Assembly (NCBI GenBank): GCA_010015805.1
Contig: ML978124.1
Span: 1,116,001-1,180,000 of the forward strand
Source of the DNA: Rhizodiscina lignyota
Lineage: Eukaryota; Ascomycota; Dothideomycetes; Aulographales; Rhizodiscinaceae
DNA: 64,000 bases
Reading direction: 5' to 3'
Every line of letters starts with the position of its first letter. Position 1 is the first letter of the stretch. The notes below the pieces were generated by a model. The model was not told where the DNA came from, ran no database searches, and worked only from the letters and a program-made list of their open reading frames with translations. A program made the position numbers and the translations under genes. Shown piece by piece: positions 41,822 to 51,810 of the stretch.

Positions 41822-43473
41822 TTAATCGTATCGTACAAGGCAAAGAGTAGCGTTCGTCCCGCCAAATCCGAAGCTGTTGGACAGCGCAACAGAGATGGGT
41901 TTCTGCTGAGCCTCTTTGGCAACGTAATTGCAATTGAAGTCTTCCGGAGGGTCTCCTGGATGCTCCAAGTTGAGCGTAGGCGGCAATGTACCCTGCGCTG
42001 GTTTAGCTAGTAATCCAAATGGGCTCAAAGACAACTGTTATACTTCGCAAAGAGCCATGATAGTGAATATAGCCTCAACTGAGCCAGCTGCACCAAGTAA
42101 ATGCCCAATAGCTCCTTTTGTGCTACTGATATTCACGTCTGATGCCTTCTCGCGGCCATTCTCGCCTAAGAGTAGGTTCTTGATGGCAAGGTTTTCGGCA
42201 GCGTCGCCTAAAGGTGTAGAGGTTGCGTGTGCATTGACATAATCCACAGCTGCCGGTGTGAGTTGAGCATGTTTCAATGCTCGCTTCATGGACAGATAAG
42301 GCCCTTCACCGTCTTCCCGAGGAGCGGTCATGTGATATGCATCTGCAGACAGACCGTAGCCCTTGACTTCGGCGTAGATATGGGCACCTCTTCTCTTTGC
42401 ATGCTCTAGCTCCTGTGTTCATATCAGCGCCGGATCTTCGAGGGAATAGAATGCTCGTACTTCCAGCACCACCACGCCAGCGCCCTCTGCGATCACGAAT
42501 CCCCCTCTATCTCTGTCAAAGGGTCTTGACGCGAGATGTGGTGTGTCATTCCATTCCGTAGCGAGGCTTCTCGCTCTGGCGAAGCCTGCCACTGCCAGAG
42601 GATGGATGCAGGACTCTGCACCTCCAGCAACCATCACATCAGCATCGCCGAAAGTGATGAGTCGAGAAGCATCTCCGATAGCGTGAGCTCCGGTGGTGCA
42701 AGCAGTCGTGGCAGCATGATTTGGGCCCTGATGGATATTAGAGTCGAGTCGAACGAGGGAGTAAAACGCATACCTTGAAGCCAAATCTCATTGAAATATG
42801 TCCGGCCGCCAGATTTATGAGTAACCTGGGGACGAATAGCGGTGACACTTTCTTGTAGCCCTGAAATAATTAGACGGCGCACAATCTTGACGAGGGGCAA
42901 ACTCACGCCTTTGTCGTAAGCTATTGACGTGTTGTAGACCTCTTCGAAGCTGCCAATTCCAGATCCAATATAGACACCCTAGCATGGCCATAAATAAGAC
43001 TCCAGAGTAGAATATGAGCTGGTGATGAAACTGACAGTGGCTTCGAGGTCATCTTCAGCCTTTGGTTGCCATCCCGAGTCATGTAAAGCTTCTTCTGAGG
43101 CTGCCATAGCATACTGCGCAAATAGCGCCATCTTTCGCTCTTCCTGTAATGATGTTCGTGAGCAATAGGTTCTACCATTACCAGTAATTGCTTAGCTTAC
43201 TCCTGGCTGTAGATATTCCTTTGCGTTCCACATGCCATTGTCTCGGCTCCCCTTTGGCACAACTGCTGCCACCTGACTTGGAAGTGCTCTGAACGCGCTG
43301 TCTGTCTTTGCAATATTGACAACGCCGCATTCGCCGTTTATGAGTCTCTTCCAACTTCGCCGAACCCCTGGACACTGTGAGCTCGTTGGAGCAAAGAATA
43401 TGGAAGTCATCAAATGCTCACCCATGCTTAAGGGGGTCACAGCCCCCAGGCCCGTGACTACCACTCTTCGCAT
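41822..43473 (-). CDS. CEM1: Mitochondrial-type 3-oxoacyl-[ACP] synthase (Cem1/KAS II)
   Basis: Eight exons: 43473-43422, 43367-43201, 43143-43036, 42978-42907, 42860-42774, 42727-42461, 42412-42044 and 41992-41822. They join to 430 residues, the normal length of KAS II. The enzyme condenses malonyl-ACP with acyl-ACP in mitochondrial type II fatty acid synthesis, which feeds lipoate production. The catalytic triad is intact: Cys172 in [14 protein letters not shown], His313 in [11 protein letters not shown] and His355 in [12 protein letters not shown]. The glycine-rich C-terminal motif [11 protein letters not shown] is present. The N-terminus begins directly with [15 protein letters not shown], so there is no long presequence, as in yeast Cem1. 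It has seven introns of 46-57 nt, far more than its neighbours. It is divergent from the capping enzyme gene. Confidence 0.92.
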
Positions 43474-43875
43474 GGCATCGTATCTGATGTGATTTTACTC
43501 CAGAAAGTCCGGGTATGAACGAGACACAGTTCGACCTGTCCTACGAAGTTGACGCCTCACCCGTGTGGACGCTCTGGAAAGGTTGGTGAAAACGCAACTG
43601 TCCGAGACAATGGTACAAATACGAAAGGAAAGTGGCGCTTAGGATATCTGCAGGACTATGTTTTGTTTGTGCAGATGATCCTATATGAAAATGTTTGGAT
43701 ATGTAGGCAAAGTCGTGATGCTGATTTCTACATGATGGAGGAAGCCAAATGCGGCAACATTCCGCACGCCACAAGCTCTCTCCAAGTTCCTCCACCTCTT
43801 CAGCCTTCAGCAACGATATTCATGCCACATTCTACATCAGCAGAGGCTGCCTCATCTTCGCACTCCGGTTCGAAG
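43474..43875. promoter_or_regulatory. Divergent promoter, CEM1 and capping enzyme
   Basis: About 400 bp between the start codons of two divergent genes. The capping-enzyme frame stays open upstream to 43549, with another in-frame ATG at 43822, so the right boundary is uncertain. No distinct elements are called. Confidence 0.45.
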
Positions 43876-45105
43876 ATGGGCAGCTCGGTCCCTCACATAC
43901 CGGGAATCCTCGCGGAGCCTGGACTCGCAGAGAACTTCCGACGAGAAGTCGCAGATCTACTTGGTCGAAACAACCGTGGCTTCCCAGGCGCGCAGCCTGT
44001 CAGCTTCGCGCGAAATCATTTCGAAGAGCTTCATAGACGGGAGTGAGTTATTATCCTTCTCACGGTCGCGCTCCGCGGTCATCAATGCTGTCTGTGCTAA
44101 CGCGCCGCGTGCTACAGTTACTGGCTATGCGAAAAGACCGATGGGATCCGATGCCTCCTCTACTGCACATCCGACGATGATGGCTCCGAGTTACACTACC
44201 TTATAGACCGTCGTAATGATTACTACTTTGTAAAAGGTATCCATTTGCCTCACCATGAGGACCCAGACCTGAAGAAGTTTCACGACGGCACGCTTATTGA
44301 TGGAGAATTGGTCAACGATCACATAGGAGGGGAAGTTAAGATGCGATATTTGGCATTTGATATACTTGCGCTGGATGGGAAAAGTGTGATGGACCGTACC
44401 TTTGCAAAGAGACTGGCGTTATTGAGAGAATATGTCATTTCTCCATACAAAAGGCTCAAGGAACGGTGGCCTGCGGACTTTGCATTGATGGTCTTCGAAA
44501 TCATGTTCAAGAAGATGGAGAAGCCGTACGGCACGGAGATGATGTTTAAGCAGGTGATGCCTTCGCTTCCGCACGGCAATGATGGCCTCATCTTCCAATG
44601 CGCCGAAACACCGTACGTCAGCGGAACGGATCAGCACATACTAAAATGGAAACCGCCGCACGAAAACACAATCGACTTCTTACTACGATTGGGAGACTTC
44701 CCAATGGTCGATCCTGGCGGCGGTGAAGAACCATTCCCCGATTACGACGCCAAACCCACGATCCTGCTCTACGTCAATGGTGGCAACCACAATTACGAGG
44801 AGTTTGCGCCTCTCTACATCACTGATGAGGAATGGGAGGCCATGAAGGCAATAGATGAAGTCCTCGATCAGCGCATAATCGAATGCTACAAAGACGAGCA
44901 AGGGCGGTGGAGGTATAAGAAAGATGAAAATGGTCGGACGTTCCGCCCGAGGTTCCGCGACGACAAGCCGGACGCAAACCACAAAAGCACTGTCGGGAAG
45001 GTCCTTGAGGCGATTGATGATGGCGTTACCGAAGCGGACTTGGAAAAATGTGTTGGAACCGTGAAGGCAGCGTGGAAGAAGAGACATCCTGAGGAATCGA
45101 GGTGA
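43876..45105 (+). CDS. CEG1: mRNA guanylyltransferase (capping enzyme alpha subunit)
   Basis: Exon 1 is 43876-44042, intron 44043-44117 (GTGAGT..TACAG), exon 2 44118-45105, giving 384 residues. The enzyme transfers GMP from GTP to the diphosphate end of nascent mRNA in the nucleus. The nucleotidyl-transferase motifs are complete and in order: motif I EKTDG with Lys62 as the GMP-linked lysine, rebuilt just after the intron; motif III LIDGELV; IIIa YLAFDILALDG; IV NDGLIFQC; V LKWKPP; and motif VI RFRDDKPDANH in the OB-fold domain. I chose the ATG at 43876 (MGSSVPHIPGILAEPG) because homologues start near an IPG motif. The upstream in-frame ATG at 43822 would add 18 Ser-rich residues. As in other fungi it is a stand-alone transferase without a triphosphatase domain. 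Confidence 0.93.
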
Positions 45106-45784
45106 CAGATGATCTCTGGGAGTTGGAGTTCCATCGGCGTTCGTTCTCAAGATCCTTTGCAGCTTATTATTTTCATGAGAAAGGGTCTGGCCAAGGCGTT
45201 GATTCATGCAATGGGATATGATACCCTGGAGAGCAGCTGGAGGCATGGCTGGTTTTGGATTGTTGTCTTAGCGATTCGCACGATAGCGGAGCTCCGAATG
45301 CATGCTATATCCGTGTCACGCCCTATGCGTATCCGGGTTATAGGTTTTGCGCCTCATGAGTAGGTCTGGCGTCTGTGAGACTTACAAATTTTATTTCGGT
45401 GCTTCGCGAATTCGAATGACACCCTCCTCGCGGCACAAACGAAGCGACCTCCCGAAGCCTTAATAATATGTAGACGAATAGCGTCGACCAACGAACGCCA
45501 CGGGATACAGGCTGAACCTATCTTTCCACTCCAGGAACGCAGCACATGCGATAGGCGATTCCTTCGATGCATGACGTCTTTTTGCATTGGATAAGAATTC
45601 CTTCAAGAAAGAATTCCAAAAGCCTGGAGCACGGTTTAAGCTCGACTGTCGGGCCGATGGCGAGACCGACGCTGTATTTAAAGCTTAAGAGACACCCTAG
45701 CAATCCATTTCATATTCGCACTTGATAATTGAAAACCAATTCATCTGTCCAAGGGTTCACTAAACCAGCAAACCAGTCTTCAAA
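45106..45784. other. Intergenic, promoter of DUF1857 gene
   Basis: 679 bp between two plus-strand genes with no supported coding content. Confidence 0.45.
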
Positions 45785-46394
45785 ATGGTCACTCGCATCA
45801 ATCTCGCATATACCGGCCCTGTCAATCCTCCGGGCGCCAAACCAGTCTTGAGCCTCCAGCAAGTGTGGCAGGGCTTGGAACGAAAAGTCCGATATGCGCA
45901 AGAATTTGTCCCGGTGATTGAAAGCTGCAAAGTCACCCGAGAAGAGGGCGTGGAAGTGGATCGCTATGTCATTTTCAAGCCTCAAGACGGTGCTGAGCAC
46001 GGAAAGGAGGGCGAGTCGGTTCACGAACTCGTACGTCTGTATGAGCCTTGCAAGGTAAGCCTCTCGAACAAACATGCAATTTCAGTGAGGAAAATTTGCA
46101 AAACCAAAGTCAATCGCATTCCGTTTGTTCAGGAAATCAACTCACGACGCGTAGGTCGACTTCGCTAGAGATGATGGCTCATTGGTCTGCAACATCGTCG
46201 CAGATGGTCCAGCTGGAACAACGGAAGACCTCCAGATGACATATAGCTTCGAGTTGAAGTTCCCTGACATCAAGGAGGGTGACACCAAGGCGATTGAGGA
46301 GATGAGGAAGAAGCAGCAGGGAATGGCTAAGACGGCGGTGGAGTCAAGCATCAAGACGATCCGGGAGATGGTGACTGACGGCAGAATCAAATGA
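45785..46394 (+). CDS. AtaL-like (DUF1857) SRPBCC-fold protein
   Basis: Exon 1 is 45785-46054, intron 46055-46154 (GTAAGC..CGTAG), exon 2 46155-46394, giving 169 residues. It matches the DUF1857/AtaL-like family of small START/SRPBCC-fold proteins: MVTRINLAYTGPVNPPGAKP, VWQGLERKVRYAQEFVPVIE, then after the junction VDFARDDGSLVCNIVADGPA and the C-terminal helix AKTAVESSIKTIREMV. Such proteins have a hydrophobic pocket for small ligands. Some members sit in secondary-metabolite clusters, others are stand-alone. I see no cluster here, so the ligand and pathway are unknown. Its 3' end converges on the peroxiredoxin gene 189 bp away. Confidence 0.85.
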
Positions 46395-46583
46395 GTTTCT
46401 CTCTCACCATTACTTCGAGAGGCAATGATCGTTAATGAATTATATTCATGATGATGCGTATTGCTTCCGCATGTAGTTACTGGTTTGACACTGAGTCGAT
46501 TGCTTCAGCATGCCTGCATCTCGTTACGGATTAGATATGAAAGTTAGTCATTGAAGTCGTCATTTCCAAAAGTAGCCTATCCT

Positions 46584-47318
46584 TCAGGCGTTGTCCGTTT
46601 CCTGCTCCGCCTTTTCCACGCCCTCCCCTTCAACTTTCGAACTGTCTCCACCCATCTCATCGACAACCTTCTTGACAACGTCCACTGTCGCTTTAGGACC
46701 GCCTCCCTCGCAAGCAAGGACTTTCCCGTCTTTGGCAATGACAAAGACACCGCGCTTAGTTCCCTTTGGCGCTTTGGCCATACCAATCGCTCTGATCAAA
46801 GAATATGAGGGATCGCAGAGTAGCGGATATGGCAGCTTCTGTTTGGTCTTGAAAGCGGTGTTCGCCTTGGGCGAGTCGGATGAGAGACCGTAGATGCTCA
46901 GTCCTGTGACCGTGAGAGGTTCATACGCGTCACGAAAGAGGCATGCTTGGGTTGTGCCTAGATATAGCATGTCAGTATCAGCTGGAAGTATATCGGTGAT
47001 GAGACTGGCAAACTTACAGCCTGGGGTCGAAGCCTTAGGATATGTAAATAGCACAATTCCTGCCTCGCTTTCATCGACTAGCTGCTTCAAAGAAGTCTTG
47101 CTGCCGTCGTGAGTCTCGACTTCACCGCCAAATGCTGCCAGGTCGATAGTCTGTCCAACTATGGGAGCTTCTGCAGCAGGCGCTTTGTCATTAATTGCGC
47201 CCTCGACCTTTTCAATGACGGCATTCTTCACTTTGGCCAACTTGCTTGTCGCAGTGGTCTTCTTTGTCGGCTTCTCCGGAGCTGGAGGAGGCTCCTTGCG
47301 CTTACGGAGCTCAACCAT
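46584..47318 (-). CDS. Dot5-type nuclear peroxiredoxin (PrxQ/BCP class)
   Basis: Exon 1 is 47318-47018, intron 47017-46958 (GTAAGT..TCTAG, 60 nt), exon 2 46957-46584, giving 224 residues. It reduces peroxides with thioredoxin as donor. The Lys/Pro-rich N-terminus (MVELRKRKEPPPAPEKPTKK) looks like the nuclear targeting region of Dot5. The peroxidatic Cys101 and resolving Cys106 are in TPGCTTQACLFRD, which is rebuilt at the splice junction. Typical downstream motifs are GLSSDSPKANTAFKTKQKL and YPLLCDPS. The C-terminal tail is acidic. The intron interrupts the codon of Cys101, is a multiple of three and has no stop. Retention would keep the cysteine but insert 20 residues between the two catalytic cysteines. 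Confidence 0.9.
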   Translation of the reverse strand: MVELRKRKEPPPAPEKPTKKTTATSKLAKVKNAVIEKVEGAINDKAPAAEAPIVGQTIDLAAFGGEVETHDGSKTSLKQLVDESEAGIVLFTYPKASTPGCKFASLITDILPADTDMLYLGTTQACLFRDAYEPLTVTGLSIYGLSSDSPKANTAFKTKQKLPYPLLCDPSYSLIRAIGMAKAPKGTKRGVFVIAKDGKVLACEGGGPKATVDVVKKVVDEMGGDSSKVEGEGVEKAEQETDNA

Positions 47319-48375
47319 GTTGATCGCGTTAAGGGTCTAACTGTCAAATATGAGGATAATTGCTTGTAGGAACATCGCGCTACAACGAAAAAGCTTGCAA
47401 TTCAAAAATCATACACGAGGATGCGAATGCGACAGTTTGCGACACAAGCAATGGCTTGTCCAACTCGTATAGCGGGCATAGAAGACGGCGCGAGGCTGAA
47501 AGGAAGATGAAGACGTACGTTAAAGACCTTCTGGGTCGACTTTCGAGGTTCAGATAGCGAGATGGTCTTGTCCAAGCACACGCACAGCTCGATGAAATGC
47601 GAAATCCTACCTCATAGCAAGCGCTGCTTCAAGTGAAGTCAGGCTTCACTCGGAGCACACCGCTAGGGGAAAGCTTGCTGTGCTCCCCCAGCCATGCGCG
47701 CTCCTGCTGCGGCAGCCGGAGGCGTTTCGGGCGGGCATTTCTAAGCTTTGGCGAAAGGCGCTGATTGGCAAGAGTCAGGGAATGCAAGTGTTTGATCCGC
47801 AAACCTGCGCGATCTGCCAGGCGCATCGGTGAGTTGCCAGGGCGTCGGGGGACTCTGCAAGCTTCCGTGTGGCGTTTTTGTACCTTGTTGCTCGGAGACG
47901 TCCATCTTACTGTGGGACTTTCTTTATCTTGTCTTCATACATAACACACACCATATAGCGCTATTGCTTTGGTTTCCCATATCAAGTTTGCGTTATGCAC
48001 ACTCGCAGTAGGTAAATCAGACTGTGCCATGCACCGTTTGGGAGAAGAGCCTCTGGAACGGACGCTTCGATGACACTACATTATGCTTCCCATTGAGCTT
48101 GAATTCTTCATCTGTCTTGTTTACTTTGAACAGTGATAACTTTCCTTGCTGTATTATGGATAGATTGCGGATATGTCTTTCGTCTTCTTTCATTCGACAC
48201 CGAGGTTGCTAATCTCCCCTTTCTCCGTTCAGCACGGCTCCACCAGACGAGCTCTAGCGGAGAGGCAATATCAGATTACAAACAAGTCCTGCCTACGGCA
48301 AGAACATTTAGAGTCCAACGGTTCGCGAGGCTGACACGGACAGATATTCGGTAGTAGCTTATATACGGAATCACG

Positions 48376-48461
48376 ACCAATCAAACTGGACAAATGCATC
48401 AAAACACGACCTATAACTCGACGAGCAAGGACTCCTAAGCATTCTGGATGTATAAAAGGCA
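48376..48461 (+). pseudogene. Decayed copy of transporter exon 1 region
   Basis: This stretch aligns with 49057-49141, which holds the start and first exon of the amino-acid transporter. Shared blocks include CGACGAG, GACTC, AAGC and TTCTGGAT, in the same order and nearly the same spacing, with one base missing. Many differences are transitions. The copy lacks the ATG and carries a TAA in the exon frame, so it is not functional. Confidence 0.45.
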
Positions 48462-48560
48462 AGATACATTGGATGCCAAAAGACCAGCGGCGGTATCTTA
48501 TCTTGTTGATGGCCATTAAGCCAGGCGCTCCGCCCTAGCAGAGCGTGATGCTCAGCAGAT

Positions 48561-48632
48561 AGTTCGGCGACGGGGACATCCTTCGACGGCGTCACTTCCC
48601 CAGCTGGCACGGTGTAATTCAGGATCCTCTTT
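48561..48632 (-). pseudogene. Inverted decayed copy of transporter exon 2 start
   Basis: Read on the minus strand, this segment matches the first part of transporter exon 2 (about 49506-49575). Shared blocks are ATCCTGAA, CAGCTGGG, TCGA and GATGTCCCCGTC followed by CCGAA. The translation EDPELHRASWGSDAVE compares with EENPEQRVSWANGAIE of the real gene. Its orientation is opposite to that of the exon-1-like piece nearby, so the relic has been rearranged. Confidence 0.45.
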
Positions 48633-49063
48633 GCGGAACCTAGTCCTCGTGTGCCCGGATATCGGTATTGGAATTACATCTTCGCTTTTTCCGAGTGGAT
48701 GTCCTGATAGCATTTCAGCGGCACCCATTTCACGGGCACGCGGTAGACTTCCCCGCCCTTATCAAGATAACATTTCTGGAATCAATCAGAGGCGGCTGGG
48801 ATATCGATTATCTTCCTTGTTAGAGGCCGGTGTGCATCACATTCCCGACATCTTGGACTGGCTGTGGTGATGGCACGCGCGAACAGTGGCGGGGCCACAG
48901 CGACGTTGGATTCAGTTCTGATCACCCTCGCTCCTCCATCCTCTCTCTCTCCCCAACATCCTTCAACGTCACACTAAGAACAAAGTCATCAACATTTGTC
49001 AAAAGCAAAGATTGAAGACATACTATCAAACATCAACATTTCAGCACTATCTGTACCATATAG

Positions 49064-50857
49064 ATGAACATGTGTCAGAATACAATCTCCAACACGACGA
49101 GTAAAGACTCACAAGCTTTTCTGGATCCAGAAAAGGTACGTTAAATGTCATTCGGTGCGATACATAGAGTGTGCGCTTGAGCGACGCATATCCCCCCCTG
49201 CTTGGCCAGTTCCCGTCACGCATCACATGCTTGTATGGCTGGAAAAATATAACTGTTTAAGCGGAATTGCTTCTATTATTAATCTAAAGGTCACTATTTC
49301 TACAATATATATGTTATCTAGTAATATATATGAAAGCGGGAGAGCTTCGAGGGCAAGATAGACGAATTTGACGTTGCTAGCTTTGTGATTTGATGATTAT
49401 ACGCGTCGCTGAAGCTCATACACTGCACAATTCACGAGCGCGTCCCCCTGGAGAATAAACATTCTAATTCTGTGCCTTAGAAATCCAACCGCATCAATGT
49501 CGACGAAGAGAATCCTGAACAACGAGTCAGCTGGGCAAATGGCGCCATCGAGGATGTCCCCGTCACCGAAACAGCCTTTGGAAACCCAGAGACAGCGGAA
49601 GTCAAGTTCATAACCATGCACTGGTGGCAAGTCGGAGTCCACATGATCGCCGAAACAATCTCCCTTGGAGTGCTCAGCTTGCCGCACGTCCTGAAAACTC
49701 TTGGCCTATTCTGGGGACTCTTCTGCATCCTGTCCTTTGGCATGCTTGCAACTTACAACGGCTACGTCTATGGCCAGTTTTTCAGGGCAAATAAGGCAAT
49801 AGCCAGTGTAGCAGATGCCGCAAATGTCGTCGGGGGTCGTTACGCCAAAGAATTCGTCGGAGCGTGTTCCACCATCGTCCTCATCTTCATTATGGCTGCG
49901 CACATATCCACCTTCTCCATGGCGATGAACGTCCTGACCGATCACGGCACCTGTACGACGGTCTTTGCCATCGTGGGGGTAATACTGTCAATCCTCTGTA
50001 CCATTCCAAGGAAGCTGAGCAACATGGCGTGGTTCTCGGTGGCTTCCTGTATCTCTATCGGTGCCGCAGTGTTCATCACCATGATTGGAATCGCCGTCTC
50101 AGACAAGCCCGCGGACCTGCATATCGAGGTATTTGCAACCCCAGGATTCTTGGACGCCATGACTGCCATCCTCAATCTTATCCTTGCCTACGCTGGACAC
50201 GTCGCGTACTTTAGTTTCATTGCAGAGCTGAAACGACCGGAAGACTTCACAAAGTCGCTTGTCATGACCCAGTCGTTTACCACCTTTTTCTACATCATGA
50301 CGTCGGTCGTCATCTATTGCTTTGCTGGAGACCATGTCATGGCACCAGCCCTGGGATCAGCACCTCCACTCATCGAAAAGATTGCCTACGGTGTTGCGAT
50401 GCCAACCATCATCATCGCAGGTGTCATCAACGGTCATGTTGCAGTCAAATATGTCTGGCTACGAATCTGGGAGCACAACAGAAACGAAGTCACCAAAAAC
50501 TCCTTCAAGGCCATAGGGTCATGGATCGGCATCGTGGTTCTAATCTGGATAGCTGCTTGGTTGATTGCTGAGGGCATTCCTTCGTTCCAACTGCTGCTTG
50601 CCTTGGTCAGTGCCCTTTTCATGGGGTGGTTCAGCTACGGCTTCAGTGGGATATTCTGGTGGAACATCAACTGGAGCAGCTGGCGTTCGAGCAAGCGCAA
50701 GATATGCCTGGCTGTTCTCAACTCCACGATCATCGTCATTGGTGCTTTAATCTGCATCATTGGCCTCTATGCGACTGCCAAGAATCTCGCAAACGGCGCC
50801 GGAGGCAGCTCGTTTTCCTGTGGAGACAACTCAACTCCGGATGCTCAAGGTCATTAG
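49064..50857 (+). CDS. Amino-acid transporter (Aa_trans/AAAP family)
   Basis: Exon 1 is 49064-49135, an unusually long intron 49136-49480 (345 nt, GTACGT..CCTTAG), and exon 2 49481-50857, giving 482 residues. The family imports neutral or aromatic amino acids; fungal relatives include Neurospora Mtr. The cytosolic N-terminus (about 1-65) ends in VKFITMHWWQVGVHMIAETI, the typical entry into helix 1, followed by LGVLSLPHVLKTLGLFWG. About ten to eleven hydrophobic segments follow, with the conserved FSFIAELKRPEDFTKSL loop near the middle and a short tail (GGSSFSCGDNSTPDAQGH). The exon junction gives FLDPEK-KSNRINVDEENPE without a stop. Substrate range cannot be read from the sequence. Broken pieces of its 5' end lie 430-690 bp upstream of its start. 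Confidence 0.87.
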
Positions 50858-51810
50858 AGGTCACCTGAAGGGTTCAAAGGACGGGATATGGTTGTCTCGA
50901 TGTAACCATAATGGATACTTGAAGGGGTACGAATGGAAACCTGTACGGCATACTCAGGAAGTGCACGGAGAATGTTTCGGACAAGGTTATGGAGGGCGAA
51001 TAGGATCGTCGATTTGGGAACTGGACGGAGACTTGCCCGAGATGCATTTGTTTGGCGTTTGGCGTCTTGCTATTCCTTGATTCAGCATGCCCTAGTATAG
51101 TCGTTACTGTACATTAGTCCTTTAAGTCAATTAATACATTGTATGCTTATTTGCTACAGTGCTCTCTCAATAGAGTATCGTGTCAACGCCACTATCGAGC
51201 AGCATGTACCACAAAGAGCAGCATTAAGCCCGTCGGGCTCCTCGCATCCCTCGAATCGAGCGAATGGTGTAGAGCGTGTGTGGTACTGTGCCTCTGAGCA
51301 TCTGCGAGGCAGACACCGGTCGTCGAAGGTATTCAGCCGAGAAGCAACTTGATTGGCGCGAAAACCTCACCACGGGCACTCCCTTGGCGGTAAGGGATTA
51401 TCCCGAGCAGGCACCTCACGCTGCAACGACCGAGCAAAGAAGATCTTTGTTTCGCAGTCGGCTGCGATCGGCTGCCGCTTGCTGAAGACGTACCCACAAG
51501 ACGGATTTTCTTCTTGAAACCCAATTGTCCGCCTGTCGCATCACGAAGACCTACGTATCTGACAGTCCCACTGTTTCCCATACTTATCTCCTGCCGTCCA
51601 TGCATCCAGCCTCGTGCATCTACCGAGCTCCATTCTTGCATGTATAAGGCGAATACCTCTTGCTCGAAGACGCGCGAAGTCTCTCTGGCTCTGCTCTTCA
51701 GCATGAACGGGAGAATTGTCCAGCAACTAAACGCTTCCCGTCGTGCTCACATCGAGACCCAGTTGCGCATCAACGGCTTCAATACATACGGCTGAGTTCC
51801 TCCTGCTGTC
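50858..51810. other. Intergenic between transporter and repressor-like gene
   Basis: 953 bp with no supported gene. I searched it for the missing N-terminal P-loop region of the repressor-like gene and saw none in any plus-strand frame. Confidence 0.45.

Larger units (their letters stand above)
47319..49063. other. Divergent interval with relics of the transporter 5' end
   Basis: 1.7 kb between the peroxiredoxin and transporter starts. Most of it shows no coding signal. Two degenerate pieces related to the first two exons of the downstream transporter lie at 48376-48461 and, inverted, at 48561-48632. Confidence 0.45.
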
